Assembly (NCBI RefSeq): GCF_022760835.1 | Contig: NZ_JAKTNQ010000007.1 | Span: 1 to 64,000 of the forward strand | DNA length: 64,000 nt | Origin: Thermus altitudinis | Lineage (GTDB): Bacteria; Deinococcota; Deinococci; Deinococcales; Thermaceae | Reading direction: 5' to 3' | Shown: piece by piece, positions 1 to 5,976 of the stretch | How positions within the stretch are numbered: position 1 is the first letter of the stretch | How the letters are laid out: each line of letters starts with the position of its first letter | Notes under the pieces: model-generated | Told to the model about the DNA's origin: nothing | The model's input: the letters and a program-made list of their open reading frames with translations, nothing else | Databases searched by the model: none | Made by a program: the position numbers and the translations under genes

Positions 1-54
1 CACCCGCAGTCTTGGGCATTGCGAACCCCTCTTCAACGATTAGAGATATGGCCG

Positions 55-144
55 TTATTGGCCAACAAAGCGTGATTGGCTACCCCTGCAGGGCTGACCC
101 AGCAAGAGGGCCCGGAGCGCCGAGGCATCCAGCACGGCCCTCAC
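55..144 (-). pseudogene. VapC-type PIN toxin, N-terminal stub only
   Basis: The frame begins with GTG overlapping the stop of the antitoxin fragment, the usual VapBC coupling, and reads MRAVLDASALRALLLG, the first strand of a PIN-domain ribonuclease with its first catalytic Asp (residue 5). It then runs into unrelated sequence and stops after 29 residues, whereas PIN toxins have about 130. The remaining acidic residues are missing, so it cannot be an active toxin. Identification rests on the short N-terminal motif and on the antitoxin-like frame just upstream. Confidence 0.55.
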
Positions 145-302
145 TCTGCCTCCTCCTTCCGGGCCTCCTCCCGGCGCTCTCGGATCAGCTCCTCCACCGG
201 GCTCACCCCGGGGGCTAAATGGCCAAGGATGCCATAGGTTTCCCCTACCACCTTCTGCAGGGGTTCCTCTTCGGGGGGAGGGGGCCACTGTAGCTCCGAG
301 CC
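141..302 (-). pseudogene. AbrB/VapB-type antitoxin, C-terminal fragment
   Basis: About 53 codons are open on the minus strand and end in a TGA that overlaps the GTG of the VapC stub. The tail (GHLAPGVSPVEELIRERREE) closely resembles the C-terminus of the AbrB-type antitoxin at 12,020-12,298 (NLAPGESLVEELIQGRREE). The N-terminal AbrB DNA-binding half is missing; an in-frame stop lies at 303-305. I read this with the stub downstream as the remains of one vapBC operon cut at both ends. Confidence 0.5.
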
Positions 303-798
303 TCAAGGGGTTCGGACACCCCCAGAAGCCCAGTTCCCAAGCCCAGAGAGGCCCCCACGCCCCTCATGGAGAGCGAGGGGCAGAGCCTGCTCACTGAGGC
401 CTGCTTCCTTGGCCCTACTTCCTGGGCCAGAGGGGAGCTTCTGGGAAAGCCCTCCTTCCCCGAGCCAGAGCCTGCTCCTCCCCCCAAGCCTCCCCACCTT
501 CCCAAAGCCCTAGCCCTACAGTAATCTGCACTACACTCCCACCCCTAACTTGACATGGCGCAAAGGAAACTATCCCAAGCTGTAGTATTGGAACGAACCT
601 TTCCAGTAGCATCCTCTGCCACGCCCACTAGACGCGGTCAAATCTTCGCGGAACTGGTATAATGCTCTTGTCCGGATGCCCGGACGGGGATCTTGAAAGC
701 CTATCCTTCCCATGCCCAAGGGCAATATGCGCTTTATACATCTCATCGCCCCTTCCGAAAGCGGCCCATCATCGCACCAAACCCCGCAAAACCCCCTC
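303..798. other. Intergenic stretch with no recognisable gene
   Basis: Only short overlapping frames of low-complexity composition occur here, none with a known motif or a good ribosome site. A TATAAT box (658-663) is followed by a small hairpin, GTCCGG-ATGC-CCGGAC at 670-685. No good -35 box stands 16-18 bases upstream, so a promoter for CRISPR transcription is possible but weakly supported. Confidence 0.4.
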
Positions 799-887
799 TA
801 TTCGCCCTATGCATATTCCAAACTTCATCTTTCTCATAAACCCCCTTTTGCCTGCCCTGCCCAGGACGTGATTTCTTGGGGGTTACC
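799..887 (+). promoter_or_regulatory. CRISPR leader (conserved part)
   Basis: These 89 bases directly precede the first repeat and occur again at 10,779-10,867 with only about five mismatches, again ending right at a repeat. The homology starts abruptly at TATTCGCCCTAT, so this is the duplicated portion of the leader. Its place upstream of the repeat 5' end fits an array that grows and is transcribed on the plus strand. Confidence 0.65.
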
Positions 888-1681
888 GTTGCAAGAGATG
901 CTTCCCCGTAAGGGGATTGCGACCCGAACCACCTTCCGATTTCTTCCCTGACTTCCTTTACCCGTTGCAAGAGATGCTTCCCCGTAAGGGGATTGCGACC
1001 TTTTCACCCACGTCCGCATAATCTCCAAGGTGGGTGGAGCGTGTTGCAAGAGATGCTTCCCCGTAAGGGGATTGCGACCGGCGGCATAGGACATGATGTC
1101 CCAAGCTGCCTCGTACCTGTTGCACGAGATGCTTCCCCGTAAGGGGATTGCGACCTTTGGACAGGAAGGGGGAAGGGATAGTCCGGAGAATATGTTGCAC
1201 GAGATGCTTCCCCGTAAGGGGATTGCGACCAAAAAGAATCTTGCACTCCTCATAGGTGGGTTCCAACGTTGCACGAGATGCTTCCCCGTAAGGGGATTGC
1301 GACAAGCCTCCTTCCCGCAGCGTATCCGCCGCCAGGAGACCGGGTTGCAAGAGATGCTTCCCCGTAAGGGGATTGCGACACAAGGGCTGGGACATACATC
1401 CTCGTAATCTTTTCGTGTTGCACGAGATGCTTCCCCGTAAGGGGATTGCGACGTCCTAGACTCATGCGCCTGGTCCCAGAGATTGTCTTCCCAGTTGCAA
1501 GAGATGCTTCCCCGTAAGGGGATTGCGACCCCGACGGTGTCGTCGCCGTTAGGGCGCTGGAAAGAAACAGGTTGCAAGAGATGCTTCCCCGTAAGGGGAT
1601 TGCGACTTGTTAGTCCTGCAATTCGGACACTTGCTGGGAGGCCGAGTTGCAAGAGATGCTTCCCCGTAAGGGGATTGCGAC
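888..1681 (+). CRISPR. CRISPR array, 11 repeats and 10 spacers, type III-associated repeat
   Basis: Eleven 36-base repeats start at 888, 964, 1043, 1119, 1194, 1268, 1344, 1417, 1494, 1571 and 1646, with spacers of 37-43 bases. Each repeat begins GTTGCA, has a CCCC-GTAA-GGGG hairpin in the middle and ends GATTGCGAC, leaving the 8-base ATTGCGAC 5' handle typical of Thermus type III crRNAs. Position 7 is A in repeats 1-3, 7 and 9-11 and C in repeats 4-6 and 8; nothing else varies. The leader lies on the left. The last repeat is not decayed and touches the promoter of the next gene. No cas operon is present apart from a csm5 remnant at 19,326. Spacer targets cannot be judged without a search. 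Confidence 0.97.
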
Positions 1682-1688
1682 GATGTGG

Positions 1689-1694
1689 TAAAAT
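1689..1694 (+). promoter_or_regulatory. -10 box of a probable leaderless promoter
   Basis: TAAAAT lies 7 bases before the ATG at 1702, starting 7 bases after the last CRISPR repeat. The identical arrangement is kept in copy 2 (10,911-10,916). A -35 element would fall inside the repeat itself, so promoter and array end are physically joined. Confidence 0.45.
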
Positions 1695-1701
1695 GGAATC
1701 C

Positions 1702-2049
1702 ATGGAAGAGACTCTGGACCCCATCACCGCTGAGAAGGCTAGGAAGGCCCTTTACTACCTTCAGGTTGTGGCTAGTGGGGGTGAGTCCCTCCCCCCTGAG
1801 GAGAGGGAAGAGACCATGAACACCGGCCTGGAGGACTTCTATGTCCCCGAACTAGTGGGCCTAGCCGAAGACCTGGGCCTAGACAAGATGACCCTTGATG
1901 AGATTGAGGAGTATGTCCGGGAACTCTACCGGAAGAATGCTCCCACCTTCATAGAGTCCAGGGGAGAACCGGAAATCCTGACCCCGGAGGAGGTGAAGGA
2001 GTTTTACCGCAAAAGCTGGGGTATCACCCTTGAGGAGGAGGGGAAATGA
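1702..2049 (+). CDS. Unknown small acidic protein A, copy 1
   Basis: A 115-residue acidic protein starting MEETLDPI, with no family I recognise. It has no signal peptide or membrane segment and looks helical and charged. The C-terminal 60 residues (from VGLAEDLGLDKMTLDEIEEY) are almost identical to the copy at 10,924, while the first 50 differ at many positions. I place the start at 1702 because of the TAAAAT box 7 bases upstream; the in-frame ATG at 1693 overlaps that box and would add three residues. It follows the CRISPR array directly and is followed after 205 bases by protein B. Its link to CRISPR function is positional only. Confidence 0.7.
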   Translation: MEETLDPITAEKARKALYYLQVVASGGESLPPEEREETMNTGLEDFYVPELVGLAEDLGLDKMTLDEIEEYVRELYRKNAPTFIESRGEPEILTPEEVKEFYRKSWGITLEEEGK

Positions 2050-2254
2050 GGTTGAAGAACAAAGGTCCATGGCCCCTATCGGTCCCCTTCCCCCCGCGGG
2101 AAGGAGTGGAGAGGCGAATGGCTGACCCCTCCTCGCCCTGAGCGGAGGCGAAGGAGGAGGCAGGAGCGGACAAAGGGTCCACGTCGGCCCGTCTGGAGGC
2201 GAAGGGCCGGAATCCGGATTCCGTAGCGGCACCTGGTGGTGTTCAGGAGGCAAG
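2050..2254 (+). other. Conserved non-coding spacer between genes A and B
   Basis: These 205 bases are kept at roughly the same identity as the genes in copy 2 but have no plausible reading frame. They contain several inverted repeats, among them the perfect palindrome GGAATCCGGATTCC at 2209-2222, and end in an AGGAGG-like ribosome site for gene B. A structured leader or small RNA is possible. Confidence 0.4.
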
Positions 2255-2512
2255 ATGGAGAGGCTGGTGCGGCTTTGGGAGTTTGATTGGCATACGAGGA
2301 AACGAAAACTGATCTACGAGGGGGATATTGAGGGGCTGCCGGAAGGGGAGGCCAAGGAGTACTGGGAGGAGATCAAGAGATACCACAAGGGCCTAGCCTG
2401 GGAGTACTTCTTGGCCAAGGCCCCTCCGGATGCCCTCTTGTACCGGGGATATGCGCTAGAGCCCGTGATGGATGAGGAGGAGGCTGACGGGGAGGGGTTT
2501 TCCGTGGATTGA
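2255..2512 (+). CDS. Unknown small protein B, copy 1
   Basis: An 85-residue protein beginning MERLVRLWEFDWHTRKRKL, rich in Trp, Tyr, Glu and Lys, with an acidic tail (MDEEEADGEG). A ribosome site TTCAGGAGG precedes the ATG. No family recognised and no membrane segment seen. The copy at 11,477-11,734 differs by only a handful of residues, so both copies look under selection. It always follows protein A, so the two probably act together. Confidence 0.7.
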   Translation: MERLVRLWEFDWHTRKRKLIYEGDIEGLPEGEAKEYWEEIKRYHKGLAWEYFLAKAPPDALLYRGYALEPVMDEEEADGEGFSVD

Positions 2513-2807
2513 TGGGCTTCCGCGGGGATCGCCCGGAGGCTTCCTCGCCGCATCCTGGGTTCGCCTGGCGTTGGCCCGGTACAACCCCCAAAGAGGTTGC
2601 CGGCACCCTAAGCCTGGACGGAAGCCCAAGCTGAGCCCGGAAGAGAGCTAGGTTTTGCTCAAGGGCCCCTACCCGACGGGGGCCTGAAGACGGGGCCAAG
2701 CTGCGGGCTTGGGTGAGGGAATCCTTGAGCCCCATCTGCCGATATCAGACCTTTCCGCACTTTAAGGCCAGCTACCCTCTTAGAGAAAAAGGGGGGTGTG
2801 GGGGGCT

Positions 2808-3137
2808 ATAATCCCCCGGTTTTCAAACCGGGGATACATGGACCCCCCACGTGCCCCGCAGGGGCACATGGCATAGTTCTCGGGAGATGTGTGGTACACT
2901 TTTCTTGGGGGCAGCGTTTCCCGGGGACCTTGAAACTTGGAGTAGGGGGTTCCATCGGGTAGTCCGATGGGTAAAACTCCAAACGAACACCCGTGGCAGA
3001 GCCAGAAGCATTGGGCTCGCCTGCCGATAAGGAGTCAGGGGTTTTCTGGGGTCGGACGGAGCCTTCAGGGATGAGCACTGGGCAAGCAGTCTCATCGTTC
3101 CTGAGAAGCCCTGTTCTTAAGAACAGGGAGTCGTCAC
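2808..3137 (+). mobile_element. IS200/IS605-type remnant with omega-RNA-like hairpins
   Basis: No protein is encoded, but the stretch is full of hairpins: ATCCCCCGGTTT/AAACCGGGGAT near 2811-2835, GTGCCCC-GCA-GGGGCAC at 2851-2867, CCATCGG-GTAGT-CCGATGG at 2952-2970, and the 20-base palindrome CCCTGTTCTTAAGAACAGGG at 3109-3128. The right end (GAAGC, palindrome, AGTCGTCAC) has the form of an IS200/IS605 right end, where the hairpin also forms the 3' part of the TnpB guide RNA. tnpA and tnpB are absent, so it would be a non-autonomous remnant. The limits are approximate; the call rests on pattern only. Confidence 0.4.
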
Positions 3138-3539
3138 CAGGGTGAGGATGGTTAGGACGACGGCCAAACCGGTAAGGTACAGGGTGAGACGGTTGAAGGC
3201 CACCCCAATATCCCCCTTAAGCTCCTGGCGCAGGGCCTGGAGATCCGATTTGACTTCCCGGCGCAGACCTTGAATCTCTTCCTTTACCTCCTGGCGCAGG
3301 CCCTGGAACTTTTCCTCCATTTCCTGGCGTAGGGCCTCGCTGTCCCCCTTGACCTCCTGGCGCAGGCCTTGCAGGTCCGACTTGACCTCGTGGCGCAGGA
3401 GGTCCAGGCGGGCTTCCAGGGAGGTCATCCGGTTCTCCAAAGCCTCCATCCGCCCCGGGAGGATGACCATCACCCCCTCCACCAGACCCTCCAGTTTGTA
3501 GACCCGCTCCTCAATGGTTATCTCCTTCCAGCCTAGCAT
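3117..3539 (-). CDS. Coiled-coil protein with C-terminal membrane anchor
   Basis: A 140-residue protein. Residues about 25-110 are heptad and 11-residue repeats (LRQEVK, LRQEME, LRREVK) predicted to form one long coiled coil; residues about 117-135 (FNRLTLYLTGLAVVLTILTL) form a single membrane helix. The start is ATG at 3539 with GGAGG-like sequence inside the first codons and no clear site upstream, so the start is uncertain. The last codons (TPCS, stop) lie inside the terminal hairpin of the IS-like remnant, so that insertion supplied the present stop. The function is unknown; such proteins often scaffold at the membrane. Confidence 0.65.
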   Translation of the reverse strand: MLGWKEITIEERVYKLEGLVEGVMVILPGRMEALENRMTSLEARLDLLRHEVKSDLQGLRQEVKGDSEALRQEMEEKFQGLRQEVKEEIQGLRREVKSDLQALRQELKGDIGVAFNRLTLYLTGLAVVLTILTLVTTPCS

Positions 3540-3999
3540 GGTGCGGTGCCCCTTTCCACGGTTCCCACCCGGACCTTGGGGTCCAGCTTTGGGCATCCCT
3601 CGGGACGGACCCTGGGGAGGGCTCCGCCTGGACCCCTGAAGGCGCAACCCCTGGCGGGGGGGAGGTCTGGGGATGAGGCTCTTGACTACATGGACTATGG
3701 GTCAACACCCTGTAGCCAAGATGCCCGCCAGCCCATCCCTTTGAGTAGGGGCCCACAATGGCAATCCCCTTACGGGGGGCACCCTTGCAACCGCACCCCG
3801 CTAAGAACCGTCTCCCGGGCGATGCCCCCAGAGGGGGTCTTGGGGGCAACCCGGGTTTTCGTACCTGGCAAGGAAGCCATGGGCACAAGGCCCCCCGGGG
3901 CCAAGAGCCTTGGCTGGGACCGGCAGGCGCCTCGAGGCCCTCATCCCTGAGGGGATTGGGGGTAGGGAAGGGGCCCCCAGGTCCTCCCCCAAAGGCCCC
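3540..3999. other. Intergenic stretch without a convincing gene
   Basis: Frames here are short, Pro/Gly-rich and without motifs. The only recognisable item is a decayed solo CRISPR-like repeat at 3759-3791. G/C-rich palindromes (for instance GGCCCCCCGGGGCC near 3890) may serve as terminators for the converging genes, but none has a U-tract. Confidence 0.4.
3759..3791 (-). repeat. Solo decayed CRISPR-type repeat
   Basis: Read on the minus strand, it starts GTTGCAAGGGTGCC and continues CCCCGTAAGGGGATTGC, keeping both ends and the hairpin of the array repeat but missing two bases in the left half. It stands alone, without a second repeat or a leader. It is probably a leftover from another array or from a repeat carried along by rearrangement. 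Confidence 0.45.
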
Positions 4000-5220
4000 T
4001 TAGGCCACCATCCACCAGGGGGCCGCCACCACCCGGTCCACCAAGGGGAAGACCTCTTCTCCCCCATGGAGGAGGAGGCCTCCTGGGGCCTCGGGGTACT
4101 CGGCCAGAAAGGAGAGGAGTCCCTGGGCGTCCTTGGGGGTGGGCCTGGCGGTGGCCTTCACCTCCACGGGCAGGAGCTTCCCCTCCGCCTCCAGGATGAA
4201 GTCCACCTCCTGGCCGGAGGCGGTGCGCCAGTAGTAGAGGCCGGGAGGGTTTACCTGGGAGTGGGTAAAGGCCAGGAGGTCCAGAAGGACCAGGGTCTCC
4301 AGGTGGGCGCCGGAGGGTTGGCCCCCCGTCAGGTGGAGGGCCAGGGCGGGGTCCGGCAGGTAGGCCTTGGGGGCCTTGATCAGGCGCTTGGTGCGGCTAC
4401 GGGCGTAGCCCCGAAGCCGGATCAGGAGGAAGCTCACCTCCAGGAGGTTCAGGTAGCGGTGCACGGTGGGTTGGGAGATGCCCAGGTCCCGCGCCAGCTC
4501 GCTCTGGTTCAGGAGGCTTCCCGAGCGCAGGGCCAGGGCTTCCAGGAGCCGGCGGAGCTCGGGCAGGTTCTCCACCGCCCTCAAGGCCGGCACGTCCCTT
4601 TCCAGGTAGGTTTGGAGGTAGGCCCGGAGCCACATCCGCCGCTCCTCCCAGTCCTTGAGGAGGAGGGCGGGCACCGGAAAGCCGCCCCGGGCCACGGCCT
4701 GCTGCCAGTCTTCCCTCAGCCCCGGTAGCTCCCTTAGGAGGTAGGGCCAGGCCCGCACGGGGGCGGCGAGGAGTTCCCCCCAGGGGCCCGCCCTCCCCAG
4801 GCCCTGCTGCTCCCGTCGGGTCATGGGCCAGATGACCAGATGGGCGGCCCTCCCCGCCAGGGTTTCCCCCAAGTGGGCGTGGAGGAGGAGGTGGGCGGAG
4901 CCCGTGAGCACGAAGCGTCCGGGGATGCGGGCCGCATCCACGGCGCGCTTGATGGCCAGAAGGAGCTCGGGTACCCGCTGTACCTCGTCCAGGATGAGCC
5001 TCTCCCCCCTGTGGAGGAGGGCTTGGGGGTCGGCTTCCGCCTGGAGGCGGAGATCCAGGTCGTCCAGGTTGAGGTAGAGGTGCTGGCCCAGGCTGGGCAG
5101 GTGGCGCACCAGGGTGCTTTTGCCCACCTGGCGGGCCCCCATGACCGCCACCACGGGAAAGACGCCCAATAGCCTCTCCAGATGGGGCCCGGCCGCCCGG
5201 GGGAGAAAACCGGTTTCCAT
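4000..5220 (-). CDS. AAA-type ATPase with DUF4143 domain
   Basis: A 406-residue protein. The N-terminal P-loop domain has Walker A GARQVGKSTL and Walker B LILDEVQRVPEL. A winged-helix segment (residues about 215-265, SELARDLGISQPTVHRYL) follows, and the C-terminal DUF4143 part carries a restriction-nuclease-like core (GQEVDFILEAEGKLLPVEVKAT). Such ATPases are common accessory genes in bacteria and archaea and have no settled role. I choose the ATG at 5220 because TTGCCT-17-TATCAT stands 6 bases upstream (leaderless); in-frame ATGs at 5241 and further up are alternatives. The gene is divergent from the lexA operon. Confidence 0.85.
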   Translation of the reverse strand: METGFLPRAAGPHLERLLGVFPVVAVMGARQVGKSTLVRHLPSLGQHLYLNLDDLDLRLQAEADPQALLHRGERLILDEVQRVPELLLAIKRAVDAARIPGRFVLTGSAHLLLHAHLGETLAGRAAHLVIWPMTRREQQGLGRAGPWGELLAAPVRAWPYLLRELPGLREDWQQAVARGGFPVPALLLKDWEERRMWLRAYLQTYLERDVPALRAVENLPELRRLLEALALRSGSLLNQSELARDLGISQPTVHRYLNLLEVSFLLIRLRGYARSRTKRLIKAPKAYLPDPALALHLTGGQPSGAHLETLVLLDLLAFTHSQVNPPGLYYWRTASGQEVDFILEAEGKLLPVEVKATARPTPKDAQGLLSFLAEYPEAPGGLLLHGGEEVFPLVDRVVAAPWWMVA

Positions 5221-5223
5221 ATC

Positions 5224-5240
5224 TGAATGATAGTCATTCA
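5224..5240 (-). promoter_or_regulatory. Perfect palindromic operator over the ATPase promoter
   Basis: TGAATGATAGTCATTCA is a 7-3-7 perfect inverted repeat that covers the proposed -10 box (TATCAT on the minus strand) of the ATPase gene. The form resembles operators of TetR-family repressors. No such repressor is encoded nearby, so the binding protein would act from elsewhere. Confidence 0.5.
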
Positions 5241-5301
5241 TATGCGGAAAGGCAAGGGGCATCCTCCTGGCCTGGGGAGGGCTAGGGGGTGGCGTGCCCC
5301 C

Positions 5302-5334
5302 TTGACGATCCCGTATACCTGCTATATAACAGGT
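5302..5334 (+). promoter_or_regulatory. Promoter of the mutasome operon with LexA-like operator
   Basis: TTGACG (5302-5307) and TATAAC (5325-5330) are separated by 17 bases. Over the -10 box lies the inverted repeat TACCTG-N8-CAGGTA (5316-5335), close in shape to LexA boxes (CTG...CAG). A repressor bound here would block RNA polymerase, so the LexA-like protein encoded next is the natural candidate for autoregulation. Confidence 0.65.
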
Positions 5335-5349
5335 ACTCAAGGAGGAGGT

Positions 5350-5976
5350 ATGAGGCTACCCCCTGGACAAAGACGGGTCCTCGAGGCCCTCTCCGCCCTG
5401 GTGCGGGAAGGCCTCACCCCCACGGCCCACGACCTCACCCGGGCCCTGGGGCTCAGGCCCCAAAGCCTTCGGCAACACCTGGAGGCCCTGGAGAGGAAGG
5501 GCCTCCTGCGCCTCTACCCTGGGGGGCACGGGAGGCCCACCCACCTGGAGCTCACCCCCGAGGGGAGGCTCCTCGGGGGCCTGGCCATTCCCCTGGTGGG
5601 GCGGATCCCCGCCGGCCCCCTGGAGGCCAACCGGGAGGAGGTGGAAGGCCTCCTCCTCCTTCCCGGCAAGCCCCACCTCTTCGCCCTGGTGGTGGAGGGG
5701 GACAGCATGGCGGAGTACCTTCTGGAGGGGGATGTGGTGGTGGTGGAGCGGGGGGCCAAGCCCCGGCCGGGGGAGGTGGCCGCCCTCCTCCACGAGGGCC
5801 GGACCACCCTGAAGTACGTCTACCCCAAGGGGGACCGGGTGGTCCTCAAGCCCCACAACCCCGCCTACCCCACCCTGGAGCTCCCCGCGGGGGAGGTGGA
5901 GATCCAAGGGGTGTTCCGCTTCCTCCTTAGGGGCCAGGAGGCCCTGGAGCGCCTTGGGCTCCTCTGGAGGCCCTGA
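5350..5976 (+). CDS. lexA: LexA-like self-cleaving repressor
   Basis: A 208-residue repressor. Residues 1-70 form a winged helix (TAHDLTRALGLRPQSLRQHL); the C-terminal S24 peptidase domain has the Ala-Gly cleavage site in GRIPAGP, the nucleophile Ser in VEGDSMAEYL and the general-base Lys in TTLKYVY. On DNA damage RecA would trigger self-cleavage and open the operon. The start at 5350 follows GGAGGAGGT; the frame is open further upstream but passes through the promoter. It overlaps imuB by TGATG and heads lexA-imuB-DUF6504-dnaE2. It may be a second, cassette-specific LexA; the rest of the genome is not visible. Confidence 0.9.
   Translation: MRLPPGQRRVLEALSALVREGLTPTAHDLTRALGLRPQSLRQHLEALERKGLLRLYPGGHGRPTHLELTPEGRLLGGLAIPLVGRIPAGPLEANREEVEGLLLLPGKPHLFALVVEGDSMAEYLLEGDVVVVERGAKPRPGEVAALLHEGRTTLKYVYPKGDRVVLKPHNPAYPTLELPAGEVEIQGVFRFLLRGQEALERLGLLWRP

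Larger units (their letters stand above)
1682..2781 (+). repeat. Long direct repeat, copy 1 (two-gene module)
   Basis: The sequence from the end of the last CRISPR repeat to 2,781 recurs at 10,904-12,016 in the same orientation with high identity, including both small genes, the spacer between them and about 270 non-coding bases after the second gene. Homology stops sharply at the string CAGCTACCCTCTTA in both copies. Together with the leader and a single repeat, copy 2 contains everything in copy 1 except the spacers. Confidence 0.9.

Noticed and set aside
658-685. TATAAT followed by a GTCCGG/CCGGAC hairpin as a CRISPR promoter or small RNA
   Set aside because: No -35 box at 16-18 bases, and the sequence is outside the leader part conserved in copy 2.
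1483-1700. Upstream extension of gene A through the CRISPR array
   Set aside because: The frame happens to be open through the repeats, but the -10 box at 1689 and the matching start in copy 2 place the gene after the array.
834-1727. A 297-codon open frame on the minus strand across the CRISPR array
   Set aside because: Its translation repeats NPLTGKHLLQ and IPLRGSISCN, which is just the CRISPR repeat read in several frames. It is not a gene.
2806-3095. Two 90-codon minus-strand frames in the IS-like remnant
   Set aside because: They have no ribosome site or motif, and the hairpins explain the sequence better.
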